A stretch of 64,000 nucleotides of DNA from UBA5189 sp040389445 (GCA_040389445.1 JAZJZX010000003.1:1-64000); one strand, 5' to 3'. Numbered from the stretch's first letter, positions 1 to 9,340 are shown. Numbers and translations are program-made. Notes: a model not told the origin generated them from the letters alone.

Positions 1-3
1 TCG

Positions 4-48
4 GCGATTGGCGCCCGGCGCCCGGCGACCCGCGATTGGCGCCCGGCG
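4..48. repeat. Short direct repeat at window edge
   Basis: A 17-bp unit (gcgattggcgcccggcg) occurs at 4-20 and again at 32-48, separated by 11 bp of similar GC-rich sequence. No gene can be supported in positions 1-155. The repeat lies downstream of the upp stop codon and may be part of an intergenic repeat that extends beyond the window. Confidence 0.5.
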
Positions 49-155
49 ACCCGCTCGTATGACAACGAAGGGCATCACGGGCGCCGGGTGGTCCCCAAGG
101 GGCGGATTTTGGGCATATGAGCGCGCTGGCGGCAAGAAACGCGCCGCCCCCCGGA

Positions 156-797
156 TCAGCCCCCGCCGCCGGTCCCGAACTGGCGGTCGCCCGCGTCGCC
201 AAGGCCCGGCATGATGTAGCCCTTCTCGTTGAGCTGGCGGTCGAGCGCCGCGGTATAGATCTCGACATCGGGGTGTGCCGCAGTCACTGCCGCAACCCCC
301 TCGGGCGCGGCGATGAGGTTCACGAGCTTGATCCGGACGGCACCCCACCGCTTGAGAACCTCGATCGCCGCCGTGGCCGAGCCGCCGGTCGCGAGCATCG
401 GGTCCAGGATCAGGCAAAGATCGACGTTGGCGGAGTCCGGGAGCTTGTTGTAGTACTCGACCGGGCGAAGGGTCCGCTCGTCGCGGAAGAGCCCGAGGTG
501 CCAGACCTGGGCCGTCGGCATCAACTCGAGCATGGCATCGACCATGCCGAGGCCGGCCCGCAGGATCGGCACGAGCCCGATCCGATCGGCGAGCTCAGCG
601 CCCTGCATGGTCTCGATCGGCGTCGTCACCTCGACAGGCCGGAGGCCGGCGTCGGCAAGGGCTTCGTACCCCAGAAGCCAGGAGAGCTCGCGGACCACTT
701 CGCGGAACTTCTTCGGCTCGGTGTGGACATCGCGAAGGATGCCCAGCTTGTGCTGGACTGCCGGGTGCTGCGAGACGTGGAGCGTCGGCGTCGACAT
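156..797 (-). CDS. upp: Uracil phosphoribosyltransferase
   Basis: Pyrimidine salvage enzyme that makes UMP from uracil and PRPP in the cytoplasm. The 213-residue product has the usual family length. It opens with MSTPTLHVSQHPAVQHKLG, the typical N-terminus, and carries the PRPP-binding stretch LILDPMLATGGSA and the C-terminal uracil-binding region GYIMPGLGDAGDRQFGT. The ATG at 797 is chosen because it gives the family N-terminus; the same frame stays open upstream without homology. It diverges from the asparaginase-like gene across about 195 bp that holds a repeated cgacatcgacgtgggc. No unusual residues are seen. Confidence 0.95.
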   Translation of the reverse strand: MSTPTLHVSQHPAVQHKLGILRDVHTEPKKFREVVRELSWLLGYEALADAGLRPVEVTTPIETMQGAELADRIGLVPILRAGLGMVDAMLELMPTAQVWHLGLFRDERTLRPVEYYNKLPDSANVDLCLILDPMLATGGSATAAIEVLKRWGAVRIKLVNLIAAPEGVAAVTAAHPDVEIYTAALDRQLNEKGYIMPGLGDAGDRQFGTGGGG

Positions 798-992
798 CGA
801 CGTGGGCCTCCGGAGGGGTGGGTCGCCGCCGCCGATCAGGCGACATCGACGTGGGCTTGGCGTCATCGTAGCCGATCCGGGCGGGCCGTCGGATCGAGAA
901 CCCGGGCGAACGACGCTTCCCGATTGCTTCGCACGCGGTAGTCTCCTCGGGTGCCTCCTGCGAAGTCTTCCGACCGACCCCACCAGCGTCGC

Positions 993-2078
993 ATGCCACC
1001 GCCCGTCCTGGTGCGTCAGATGCGCGGTGGCGTCGAGGAAAGTGTTCATCGCGGTGACATCGTGGAGGTTGACGTCACCGGTCGGGTCCTTCGCGCGGTC
1101 GGGGATCCCGACCACGTCGTCAATCTCCGATCGTGCGTCAAGCCGTTCGGCCTGACCGCCCTGATCGAGGCAGGCGGGATCGCAGCGTTCGAGCTGGAGA
1201 CACCGGAACTCGCGATCATGGCGAGCAGCCACTCGGGCGAGGATCTGCACGTCCGAACGCTCCAGGCCATGTATCGACGGACCGGCATCAGCCAGGCAGT
1301 TCTGGCCTGTGGCTCGGCGGGCATGCCGCTCGACGTCCTGACGGCGTCGCGCCTCGCGCGGGACGGGGAAAAGGCAAGTCCCGTACGCCACATGTGCTCC
1401 GGCCAGCACTCGGTATTCCTGCTGCTGTGCCGTCTTCACGGCTGGGACACGGACGGTTATTGGCTCGAGGAACATCCGGCCCAGGTCGCGTATCGGGCGG
1501 CGGTCGCTCGAGCGTTCGGCACGACGCCCGCCAGGCTTCGCCTCGGGATCGACGGGTGTGGTATTCCGACGTACGCGTTTCCGCTCCGCGAGGTGGCCAA
1601 GGCGTATGCCGTTCTGGCCGACCCGACAGCGGTCGCCGCGAGCGACCCGCGTGCGTCCCTCGCCCGACCTCTCGCCATCATTCGCGACGCGATGCTGGCC
1701 CACCCGGAGCTGGTCGCCGGGAGCCGCGACCGCCTGGACACCTCGTTGATGAAGGCCGTGCCCGGCCGGATCGTGTCCAAGGGTGGCATGGAGGCGCTCC
1801 GCGGACTGGCGATCCTGGAGGGACCCCGCGGCAACGGGAACGCCGCTCCGGCTTCCGGCATGGCCATCAAGATCGAGGATGGCGACGGGTACGAGCGGGG
1901 GACCTGGGCCGCCACCGTCGAGGCGCTCCATCAGGCCGGCGTCCTGACCGGCCAGTCACTTCGGGTGCTCGGTCGCTATCACCGACCATCCGAAACCGAT
2001 CCGCACGGGCGGATCAATGCCGAGGCGATCCCGTCCTTTGAACTCGCACCGTTCCACGAGCTGGTGCCGCGCGGATAG
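993..2078 (+). CDS. Asparaginase II-family (DUF-type) amidohydrolase
   Basis: Matches the bacterial L-asparaginase II / thermolabile asparaginase family (PF06089 type), expected to hydrolyse asparagine to aspartate and ammonia in the cytoplasm. Visible family blocks are VESVHRGDIVEVD near the N-terminus, SCVKPFG, ASSHSGEDLHV, MCSGQHSVFLLLC, GIDGCGIPTYAFPL and a C-terminal GRINAEAIPSFEL. The product is about 361 residues. The ATG at 993 best matches relatives, which begin just before the L-x-x-x-RGG-x-x-ES segment; an in-frame GTG at 951 would add 14 residues. The J-domain gene starts 4 bp after the stop, so the two are probably co-transcribed. Substrate is inferred from family membership only. 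Confidence 0.85.
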   Translation: MPPPVLVRQMRGGVEESVHRGDIVEVDVTGRVLRAVGDPDHVVNLRSCVKPFGLTALIEAGGIAAFELETPELAIMASSHSGEDLHVRTLQAMYRRTGISQAVLACGSAGMPLDVLTASRLARDGEKASPVRHMCSGQHSVFLLLCRLHGWDTDGYWLEEHPAQVAYRAAVARAFGTTPARLRLGIDGCGIPTYAFPLREVAKAYAVLADPTAVAASDPRASLARPLAIIRDAMLAHPELVAGSRDRLDTSLMKAVPGRIVSKGGMEALRGLAILEGPRGNGNAAPASGMAIKIEDGDGYERGTWAATVEALHQAGVLTGQSLRVLGRYHRPSETDPHGRINAEAIPSFELAPFHELVPRG

Positions 2079-2082
2079 GCTG

Positions 2083-3336
2083 ATGGCGAACGACCCATTG
2101 CGCGTCCTCGGCCTCGGTCCGAATGCGACCGCGGCCGACATCAAGCGTGCCTATCGGGCCCTGGCGAAGGCGAATCACCCGGATTCGGCCGGCGAGTCGG
2201 CCCTGCCCAGGTTTCTCGCCATCCAGGCTGCCTACGAGCAGTTGGTGACGGCGAACGGTCGGCTGCCCGGCCGATCCCACGCGCCTTCGAACGCCGCGGA
2301 GCCATGGCGGGCGGATCCATCGCGCGCGAGCGACGCAAAGGCTGGGCCTCGGCAGAGCGGCGGGCCTCGGCAGAGCGGCGGGCCTCGGCAGACCGGCGGG
2401 GCCCGCGCGACCGGCGGCGCAGCCTCGGCCGGCGGTGCAACCTCGGCCGGCGGCGCAGCCTCGGCCGGCGGTACCCGTCGGCGATCCGCGAAGAAGGCGA
2501 CGTTCGGCTCAACGACGTACGGCGAAGCCCACGACCCGGCCGATCCGACCTGGCAGGGCGCCGCGTGGTACGGGCCGTCGAGCGGCGAGTACTGGACCGT
2601 GAACCCGCGCGAGTACGCAGATCCTCGCAAGCACGGGCCGGAATATCAGGCCCGTGCCGCAGATCGTGCTGCGCGTGCCGAGGCCCGGTCGGCAGAGGCG
2701 CGCTCGTCGGAGGCACGCGCTGCCGAGGCACGCGCTGCAGCGGAACGCGCTGCCGATGCTGTCCGGGGTAGGGCAGCCGCCGCGGATGCTCGCCGCGCCG
2801 CGGATGCGCGCCGCGCCGGAGCTGCTCCCCGTGCTGCGGATGCTCCCCGTGCTGCGGATGCGCGCCGCGCCGCGGAGACGGCTCGCGATCCCGAGGCCCC
2901 GGCCAGGGTGGCGGATCCGGCGTTCGGACCATTCGGCTGGTCACGCCTTCAGCGAAGTCCCTGGCGTCGGTACGTGCTGGCCCTGCTGGCGTGGCCGCCC
3001 CCCGGTATCGCCGCGGCATCAGCCATCGGGCAGGCTACTGGCTGTGCGGCGTTCTCCGCATCCTGCACGAGCGAGGCCGCCCTCTTGCCATGGCTGGCCC
3101 AGGGCCTGATCCTCCTGGTCCTCGCGTCCGTCCCGGCGCTCTCGCGCCTGCTCGTCGGTGGAACCGCCGCGGTGGTCGTCCTGGCCTTTCCGGCAGCCGC
3201 TGCCCTGTCCGCCGGCGGGGCCGCCTACGATCGGACCCATGGCCCGGCCTCGCTCATCGCAATCCTCGGCCTGGCCTGGGTAGCCGGCGTGGCGTTGGTG
3301 GCAGCGCGAACGTACCGCACGCGGTCGGCGGCATGA
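2083..3336 (+). CDS. J-domain protein with Ala/Arg-rich linker and membrane C-terminus
   Basis: Residues 1-60 form a J-domain with the HPD motif (KANHPDSAGE), so the protein should stimulate an Hsp70 (DnaK) partner. It is followed by short repeats of PRQSGG and AASAGGATSAGG type, then a conserved-looking Trp/Tyr patch (TWQGAAWYGPSSGEYWTVN). Next comes a long Ala/Arg/Glu heptad-like tract built on EARAAEARA and DARRAADARR units, then three or four hydrophobic segments from about residue 300 that look membrane-embedded. It lacks the Gly/Phe and zinc-finger regions of DnaJ. The DNA repeats behind the low-complexity tract can change length by slippage. The specific role is unknown; a membrane-tethered Hsp70 cochaperone is the inference. 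Confidence 0.75.
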   Translation: MANDPLRVLGLGPNATAADIKRAYRALAKANHPDSAGESALPRFLAIQAAYEQLVTANGRLPGRSHAPSNAAEPWRADPSRASDAKAGPRQSGGPRQSGGPRQTGGARATGGAASAGGATSAGGAASAGGTRRRSAKKATFGSTTYGEAHDPADPTWQGAAWYGPSSGEYWTVNPREYADPRKHGPEYQARAADRAARAEARSAEARSSEARAAEARAAAERAADAVRGRAAAADARRAADARRAGAAPRAADAPRAADARRAAETARDPEAPARVADPAFGPFGWSRLQRSPWRRYVLALLAWPPPGIAAASAIGQATGCAAFSASCTSEAALLPWLAQGLILLVLASVPALSRLLVGGTAAVVVLAFPAAAALSAGGAAYDRTHGPASLIAILGLAWVAGVALVAARTYRTRSAA

Positions 3337-3352
3337 GCCCTATGCTCCAACG

Positions 3353-4093
3353 GTGAGCAGTTCCTCGAATACCCGGCGAGTCCCCCCGCGCGACCTTTCC
3401 ACGGCGGCGCAGGAGTATCTGCTCGCCCTGCGGGTGATGGCCGGTGACGGCGCCCGTGTGACCGCCGCGCAGGTCGCACGAAGGATGGGCGTGAGCCCGC
3501 AGGCGGCCAGCGAGATGTTCCGGCGCCTTGTGGCCGATGGACTCGTGACCCAGGCGGATGGTCGGGAGCTGGTCCTGACCTCGGCCGGTCGTGCCGCCGC
3601 GGACGGCATCTTCCGACGCCATGCGTTGTGCGAATGGTTGCTGACCGAGATCGTCGGCCTCGGCTGGGCCGAATCCGACATCGAGGCCGAGCGCCTGCAG
3701 GCCGCGATCTCACCGCGGGTCGAGGCGCGCCTGGACGAGCTGCTCGGGCATCCGGAGACGTGCCCGCACGGCAATCCCATCGACATCGAGGCGACGCGCC
3801 GACGACCCGAGGGCGTCCGCCTGTCCGAGACCGCGGCCGGCGAGCGGGTGACCATCTATCGAATCACCGAGGAGGCCGAGGAGGATCCCGGTCTGCTTTC
3901 CTACCTCGAGGCTCGTGGCCTGCGACCCGGGGCGCACGTGAACGTGCTTGCCCGCTCCGAGTCCCTCGATTCGCTGACGCTGGATGGACCGCTCGGACGG
4001 GCGACCCTCGGCCTCCGGCCGGCGTCGCTGGTCCGGGTCCTCCCCGGGGCCGCGGATCCGAAGCTCTTTCATCGCGTGCCGGCCCGATCCTGA
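3353..4093 (+). CDS. DtxR/MntR-family metal-dependent transcriptional regulator
   Basis: A 246-residue protein with an N-terminal winged helix (AAQEYLLALRVM...VSPQAASEMFRRLVADGLV) and the DtxR metal-binding/dimerisation domain (RRHALCEWLLTEIVGLGW and SPRVEARLDELLGHPETCPHGNPI). A C-terminal FeoA/SH3-like domain follows (about 170-235). The HxxxCEWLL and CPHGNPI blocks contain typical Fe/Mn ligands. It should repress metal-uptake genes when loaded with Fe(II) or Mn(II); targets are not visible nearby. The start is the GTG at 3353, 16 bp after the preceding gene. Whether it is iron- or manganese-specific cannot be decided from the sequence. Confidence 0.88.
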   Translation: MSSSSNTRRVPPRDLSTAAQEYLLALRVMAGDGARVTAAQVARRMGVSPQAASEMFRRLVADGLVTQADGRELVLTSAGRAAADGIFRRHALCEWLLTEIVGLGWAESDIEAERLQAAISPRVEARLDELLGHPETCPHGNPIDIEATRRRPEGVRLSETAAGERVTIYRITEEAEEDPGLLSYLEARGLRPGAHVNVLARSESLDSLTLDGPLGRATLGLRPASLVRVLPGAADPKLFHRVPARS

Positions 4094-4161
4094 AGCCGCC
4101 CCATGTGCGGCCCGCTTGGGGTCATCGCCCTGGTTCCGGCCGCGCAGCCTAGAATCGGGTC

Positions 4162-5658
4162 ATGTCCGACATTCGCGTCCGCATTGCGCCGAGCCCCACC
4201 GGGCCGCTCCACATCGGGACCGCCCGGACGGCACTCTTCAACGCCCTCTACGCTCGGCACACGGCCGGCACGTTCCTCCTTCGACTCGAGGACACGGACG
4301 TGGCGCGGAGCAGCGTGGCCTTCGAGGCGGACATCCTCGAGGGACTCCACTGGCTCGGGATCACCTGGGACGAAGGCCCCGACACCGCGGGCGGCGAGGA
4401 CAACGGACCATACGGGCCCTATCGACAGATGCAGCGCCTCGAGCGCTACGCGGCGGCAGCCGCCGAGCTCCTCGCCCGTGATCTCGCCTACCCCTGCTAC
4501 TGCACGCCGGACGAACTCGACGCCGATCGGAAGGCCCAGGAGGCGGCCCACCTGCCGCCGAAGTACGTCGGCCGCTGTGCGACGCTGTCGGCCGAGGAGC
4601 GCGCGGGCCGGATCGCCGAGGGCCGGCCGGCCGCGACGCGGTTCCGGGTGGCCCCTGGCCTCGTCGCATTCGACGACGCGGTCCGGGGGACGGTCGAATT
4701 CGACACCTCGAACCTCGGCGGCGACTTCGTCATCGTCCGGGGCGACGGGACTCCGCTCTACCACTTCACCGTCGTCGTGGACGATGCGGCGATGCGCATC
4801 AGCCACGTGATCCGGGGCGAGGACCATCTGTCCAACACGCCCAAGCACATCCTCCTGTTTCGCGCCCTCGGCTACCCCGAGCCGGTCTTCGCCCACCTGC
4901 CGCTGATCCTCAACCCGGATCGCACCAAGATGAGCAAACGCAAGAGCCAGACGGCGATCTCCGACTACATCGCCCAGGGCTTCATCCGCGAGGCGCTCGT
5001 CAACTATCTCGCCCTGCTCGGCTGGTCGACCGGGACCGAGGAAGAGATCCTGACGTTCGACGAGATCGCCACTCGCTTCGACCTCGACCACGTCCAGAAG
5101 GGCGGCGCGGTCTTCGACCGCGAGCGACTCGAGTGGCTCAACGGCCAGTGGATCCGGCGGCTCGACGAGGAGGACCTCGTGACCCGGCTCCTGCCCTTCC
5201 TCGAGGCCGACCACATCGCGGGCAGGATCGACCGGACGCCGACCGCTGACGAGGTCCGCGCCGTGCTGCCGATGATCCGGGAGCGCCTGCCGATCCTCGG
5301 CGCGGTCGGCGACCTCATCGGCTTCCTCTGGATCGACGATCTCCGGGTCGACGCGGCCACGATCGTGCCGAAGCGCTGGGACGCGGTGACCACGCTGGAC
5401 GCGTTGACCGCCGCCCGCTCGGCCATCGCCGACACGGGTGCCGTCTCGTTCGAGGCGGATGAACTCGAGCCGCCGCTGCGCTCGCTCGCCGAGGCCCGCG
5501 GCTGGAAGGCGGGCGACCTGTTCATGGCGATTCGCGTGGCCGTGACCGGCCGGACCGCCACGCCGCCGCTGTTCGACACGCTCGTTGCCCTTGGCCGGGA
5601 CCGTGTGCTGGAGCGCCTCGAAGGCGCCATCGAAGGGCTGGCAGCGGGCATCGCCTGA
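4162..5658 (+). CDS. gltX: Glutamyl-tRNA synthetase
   Basis: Class I aminoacyl-tRNA synthetase charging tRNA-Glu. The 498-residue product starts MSDIRVRIAPSPTGPLHIG, with the HIGH-type motif as HIGT, and has LEDTDVARS, the CYC zinc-knuckle remnant (CYCTPDELDADRK), IRGEDHLSNTPKH and the KMSKR loop (KMSKRKSQ). The C-terminal anticodon-binding helices are present, so the gene is intact. It lacks an obvious GlnRS feature; whether it is discriminating or also charges tRNA-Gln (needing GatCAB) cannot be told here. The long opposite-strand open frame over this gene is a codon-bias shadow. Confidence 0.96.
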   Translation: MSDIRVRIAPSPTGPLHIGTARTALFNALYARHTAGTFLLRLEDTDVARSSVAFEADILEGLHWLGITWDEGPDTAGGEDNGPYGPYRQMQRLERYAAAAAELLARDLAYPCYCTPDELDADRKAQEAAHLPPKYVGRCATLSAEERAGRIAEGRPAATRFRVAPGLVAFDDAVRGTVEFDTSNLGGDFVIVRGDGTPLYHFTVVVDDAAMRISHVIRGEDHLSNTPKHILLFRALGYPEPVFAHLPLILNPDRTKMSKRKSQTAISDYIAQGFIREALVNYLALLGWSTGTEEEILTFDEIATRFDLDHVQKGGAVFDRERLEWLNGQWIRRLDEEDLVTRLLPFLEADHIAGRIDRTPTADEVRAVLPMIRERLPILGAVGDLIGFLWIDDLRVDAATIVPKRWDAVTTLDALTAARSAIADTGAVSFEADELEPPLRSLAEARGWKAGDLFMAIRVAVTGRTATPPLFDTLVALGRDRVLERLEGAIEGLAAGIA

Positions 5659-5696
5659 GGGCTGCAATGAGCCGTTAACACGAGCCGGTATCCTCG

Positions 5697-6392
5697 ATGG
5701 TGATGGCCCGCACGATCCTCGTCGTCGAAGACGAGCCGACTCTCCGCGAGACGCTCGCAGAGGCGCTCGAAGCGGATGGATTCCGGGTCACCGTGGCGGG
5801 CGACGGAAGAGGAGCGCTGGAGCGATTCCGCACCGACCACCCCGATCTCGTCCTGCTGGACCTGATGCTCCCGGAGATCTCCGGGATCGACGTCTGCCGG
5901 CTGATCCGGGCCGAGTCGTCGGTCCCGATCATCATGCTGACCGCCCGCGGATCCGAGGTGGACAAGGTGGTCGGCCTCGAGCTCGGCGCCGACGACTACG
6001 TGACCAAGCCGTTCTCGCTCCGGGAGTTGTCCGCCCGAATTCGGGCGATCTTCCGGCGAGGTGAGCAGGCCTCGGCTTCGCGAGCCCCCGCCTTCATCGA
6101 CCTCGGGACGGTGCGAATCGACCTGGCGGGTCATCGCATCCTGCGCGACGGCGTGGAAATCGCGATCAAGCCCAAGGTGTTCGAGCTGCTGGCGTTTCTC
6201 CTTCGCCACCCGGGCCAGGTCGTCTCTCGCGACCAGTTGCTGGAGCAGGTCTGGGGGTACGACTACGCGGGCGAAACGCGCACCGTCGACGTCCACGTTC
6301 ACTGGCTTCGAGCCGCGATCGAGGTTGAGCCGGCGAGGCCGGTGCTGGTCCAGACCATCCGCGGCGTGGGGTACGTGCTCCGGAATGCCTGA
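5697..6392 (+). CDS. OmpR/PhoB-family response regulator
   Basis: Two-domain response regulator of 231 residues. The receiver domain (about 1-120) has the acidic pocket VVEDEP, phospho-acceptor Asp55 in LLDLMLP, and the Thr/Lys switch region (MLTARG, YVTKPFS). The C-terminal winged helix (about 135-229) ends with the family signature TVDVHVHWLRAAIE...IRGVGYVL. It sits tail-to-tail with the PiT phosphate carrier, and a PhoR-like orphan kinase lies at 14343, so a PhoB/PhoP role in phosphate control is plausible but inferred. In-frame ATGs occur at 5697 and 5703. A short cgggcctggcccg hairpin (6402-6414) separates it from the convergent carrier. Confidence 0.92.
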   Translation: MVMARTILVVEDEPTLRETLAEALEADGFRVTVAGDGRGALERFRTDHPDLVLLDLMLPEISGIDVCRLIRAESSVPIIMLTARGSEVDKVVGLELGADDYVTKPFSLRELSARIRAIFRRGEQASASRAPAFIDLGTVRIDLAGHRILRDGVEIAIKPKVFELLAFLLRHPGQVVSRDQLLEQVWGYDYAGETRTVDVHVHWLRAAIEVEPARPVLVQTIRGVGYVLRNA

Positions 6393-6401
6393 ACGGAATC
6401 C

Positions 6402-6414
6402 CGGGCCTGGCCCG
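6402..6414. terminator. Short hairpin between convergent genes
   Basis: The perfect inverted sequence CGGGCC-T-GGCCCG lies in the 23-bp gap between the convergent response regulator and phosphate carrier. It has no T-run. It could act as a bidirectional terminator, but the evidence is only the symmetry and the position. Confidence 0.3.
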
Positions 6415-6415
6415 A

Positions 6416-7423
6416 TCAGAGGACCCGGCTGAGCAACTCCCAGGCCAGCCAGGCGACCGCCCCCGAGGCGGGGAGGGTCAGGACCCACGCCACGAGGATG
6501 TTGCCGGCGACGCCCCATCGGACGGCCGACAGTCGGTCGCTCGACCCGACGCCGATGATGGCCGACGAGATGACGTGGGTCGTCGAGACCGGCATGCCGA
6601 AGTGGGACGCGGTCAGGATGATCGTTGCGGCCGTGGTCTCGGCCGCAAAGCCATGGACGGGATCGAGCTTCACGACCCGCTGTCCCATCGTCCTGATGAT
6701 CCGCCAGCCGCCGGCCGCGGTTCCCAACGAGATCGCCGAGGCCGCCAGCAGGATCACCCAGAGCGGGATGGGCGACTCCTTTGGCAGGATCCCGGCGCCG
6801 ATCAGGGCGAGCGTGATGATCCCCATCGTCTTCTGGGCGTCGTTCGACCCGTGGCTGAAGGCCATGAATGCGGCCGATACCACCTGGAGCTTCCGGAATC
6901 GATCGTTCAGTCGCCTTGGATGGGCGCGCTGGAAGACATTCAGCAGGAGGACCATCAAACCGAAACCGACCAGGACCCCGAACAGCGGTGAGGTGACCAG
7001 CGGAATCACGACCTTGCCGACGATGCCGTCCATCTTGAGCGCGCCGGTGCCACTCGCGGCGATGACCGCCCCGATGAGTCCGCCGATGAGGGCGTGACTG
7101 GATGACGACGGGATGCCGAGGCGCCAGGTGATCAGGTTCCAGACGATGGCGCCGACCAGTGCCGCCGCGACGACGATCTGCCCGGCGCTGCCATCGGGGG
7201 TCACGGCGATCCCGGACGCGATCGTCTTGGCGACCGCGGTGCCGGTGAGCGCGCCCAGGAAGTTCGCGCTTGCCGACATCAGGATGGCGTGTTCCGGCCG
7301 GAGGGCTCGCGTCGAGACCGAGGTCGCGATGGCGTTTGCGGTGTCGTGGAAGCCGTTGATGTAGTCGAAGGCGACCGCAAGCACGATGACGGTGATCAGG
7401 AGGAGGGAAAAGCCTTCGGGCAC
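6416..7423 (-). CDS. pit: PiT-family low-affinity inorganic phosphate transporter
   Basis: A 335-residue integral membrane protein with about ten hydrophobic segments. It carries both PiT half-signatures, FDYINGFHDTANAIAT near the N-terminus and AFSHGSNDAQKTMG near residue 195, which form the duplicated phosphate/cation site. It should import metal-phosphate with H+ or Na+. The usual partner, a DUF47 PhoU-like protein, is not adjacent but is encoded at 13496-14113. The gene is convergent with a PhoB-like regulator, in keeping with phosphate homeostasis. Confidence 0.93.
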   Translation of the reverse strand: MPEGFSLLLITVIVLAVAFDYINGFHDTANAIATSVSTRALRPEHAILMSASANFLGALTGTAVAKTIASGIAVTPDGSAGQIVVAAALVGAIVWNLITWRLGIPSSSSHALIGGLIGAVIAASGTGALKMDGIVGKVVIPLVTSPLFGVLVGFGLMVLLLNVFQRAHPRRLNDRFRKLQVVSAAFMAFSHGSNDAQKTMGIITLALIGAGILPKESPIPLWVILLAASAISLGTAAGGWRIIRTMGQRVVKLDPVHGFAAETTAATIILTASHFGMPVSTTHVISSAIIGVGSSDRLSAVRWGVAGNILVAWVLTLPASGAVAWLAWELLSRVL

Positions 7424-7556
7424 GAGGGAAGGCTAGCAGGTCCGCCGATCCTCTCGCCGGTCTCCGCAAGTGCCTGGAGCCGCCGGGAGCGCCAGTGCGC
7501 CGGTCCTCCACCGGCGGTCGGACGCGTTGGCGGGTCGCGCCGCTATCCTTCCTGCC

Positions 7557-9290
7557 ATGCGCCTGAGCCAGCTCTTCTTCACCAGCCTCCGCGACGATCC
7601 GGCCGATGTCGACATGCCGTCCCACCGACTCCTGCTTCGAGCCGGCTACATCCGGCAGCTGGGCTCCGGGATCTACTCGCTCCTGCCCCTCGGTTTCCGC
7701 GTCAACAAGCGGGTTGAGCAGGTCGTTCGCGAGGAGATGAACCGGATCGGCAGCCAGGAGATGGAGATGCCGGTGGTGCACCCGGCAGACCTGTGGCGCG
7801 AAACCGGCCGGTACGACGAGATCGGGCCGGAGATGGTCCGGTTCAAGGACCGGGCCGGTCGGGACATGGTCCTGGCAATGACCCACGAGGAGGTGGTCGC
7901 GGATCTCCTCCGTGACATCGTCCGCAGCTATCGCCAGCTGCCGATGATGGTCTATCACTTCCAGACCAAGTTCCGCGACGAGCCGCGCGCCCGCGGCGGC
8001 CTCATCCGCGTCCGCGAATTCGTGATGAAGGACGCGTACAGCATCGACCGCGACGATGCGGGGCTGGATGCGAGCTACTGGGCGCAGTACGGCGCCTATG
8101 TCCGAATCTTCGAGCGCCTCGGACTCAAGGCGGTCGCCGTTGCGAGTGACGTCGGGATGATGGGCGGCAGCCTGGCCCACGAATTCATGGTCATCAATCC
8201 GGCCGGCGAGGACGTGCTCGTCCTGTGCGAGGCCTGCGGCTATGCCTCGAACCGACAGGTCGCGGTCGTGCCGAAGGCCTCACCCGCGGGAGAGGAGCTG
8301 CTGCCCACGGAACCCGTCGAAACCCCCGGCACGGCCACGATCGCCGATCTCGCCGCCTTTCTCGACATCCCGATCGAGAAGACCGCCAAGGCGGCATTCT
8401 TCACCGCCGGTGACGGCCGGCTCATCACGGCCATCGTCCGCGGGGACCACGAGGTCAACGAGACGAAGCTGGTCAACGCAGTCAAGGTGAACGGCGGCAT
8501 CCGACCCGCAACCATCGACGAGATCAAGGCGGCCGGCATGGAGGCGGGCTACGGCTCGCCGATCGGGGCCCACGACACGACCGTCGTGGTGGACGATCTG
8601 GTGGCTCGCTCACCCAACCTGGTCGCGGGGGCCAACCGGGTCGGCTACCACCTCCGGAACGTGAATGTCCCGCGCGATTACACGCCGGATGTGATCACCG
8701 ATATCACGAACGCGCGCGAGGGCGACGCCTGTCCCGACTGCGGCGGCTCGGTGATCCTGCGCAACGGGATCGAGGTCGGGAACATCTTCAAGCTCGGGAC
8801 GAAGTACACGACGGCGCTCGGCGCCACGTACCTTGGCGAGGACGGCCAGGCCCACCCGATCGTCATGGGTTCCTACGGCATCGGGCTCGGGCGCAACGTG
8901 GCCTGCATCGTCGAGGCCCACCACGACGAGAAGGGCATCGCCTGGCCCGACGAGGTTGCGCCCTATGCCGCCCACCTCGTCACGATCGGTGCCGCGCGCG
9001 ACCCGAAGGTCGCGGAGATCGCGGATCGCCTTCACGACCTCGCGGCGACGGCCGGCCGCGACATCCTGTACGACGACCGCGATGAATCGCCCGGGGTGAA
9101 GTTCACCGACGCCGAACTGCTCGGCATGCCGTGGATCCTGACGGTGAGCCCGCGCTCGATCGCGGCAGGTGGGGCCGAGGTCACGCGTCGGGCGACGGGC
9201 GAGCGGCAGACGGTCTCCATCGACACGCTCGAGTCCTGGCTGCGCGACGGTTTCGCGATCCCGGACGCGCCTTCGTCCGCTCCAGTCTGA
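7557..9290 (+). CDS. proS: Prolyl-tRNA synthetase (bacterial type with editing domain)
   Basis: Class II aminoacyl-tRNA synthetase of 577 residues. Motif 1 region is around LGFRVNKRVEQVVREEM, motif 2 is FRDEPRARGGLIRVREFVMKD, and motif 3 is PIVMGSYGIGLGRNVA. Between motifs 2 and 3 sits the YbaK-like INS editing domain (about 240-370, IEKTAKAAFF...IVRGDHEVNE), which hydrolyses Ala-tRNA-Pro. A CPDCGGS zinc-like knuckle precedes motif 3. The anticodon-binding domain closes the protein. The start is the ATG at 7557 (MRLSQLFFTSLRDDPADVD, a canonical N-terminus); the frame is open upstream but unrelated. Confidence 0.96.
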   Translation: MRLSQLFFTSLRDDPADVDMPSHRLLLRAGYIRQLGSGIYSLLPLGFRVNKRVEQVVREEMNRIGSQEMEMPVVHPADLWRETGRYDEIGPEMVRFKDRAGRDMVLAMTHEEVVADLLRDIVRSYRQLPMMVYHFQTKFRDEPRARGGLIRVREFVMKDAYSIDRDDAGLDASYWAQYGAYVRIFERLGLKAVAVASDVGMMGGSLAHEFMVINPAGEDVLVLCEACGYASNRQVAVVPKASPAGEELLPTEPVETPGTATIADLAAFLDIPIEKTAKAAFFTAGDGRLITAIVRGDHEVNETKLVNAVKVNGGIRPATIDEIKAAGMEAGYGSPIGAHDTTVVVDDLVARSPNLVAGANRVGYHLRNVNVPRDYTPDVITDITNAREGDACPDCGGSVILRNGIEVGNIFKLGTKYTTALGATYLGEDGQAHPIVMGSYGIGLGRNVACIVEAHHDEKGIAWPDEVAPYAAHLVTIGAARDPKVAEIADRLHDLAATAGRDILYDDRDESPGVKFTDAELLGMPWILTVSPRSIAAGGAEVTRRATGERQTVSIDTLESWLRDGFAIPDAPSSAPV

Positions 9291-9340
9291 CACCCGCTCC
9301 GGCCTGACATCGACCGGCATCCGCTCGGCGCCGCGCCCGC

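Noticed and set aside
2141..3019. Minus-strand open frame opposite the J-domain gene rich in Arg/Pro.
   Set aside because: It mirrors the repeat-rich region of the J-domain gene and has no independent start context or motif.
5004..8180. Very long open frame (over 1000 codons) on the minus strand across gltX, the response regulator, PiT and proS.
   Set aside because: It is antisense to well-supported genes, has no recognisable domains, and reflects lack of stops in high-GC codon-biased DNA.
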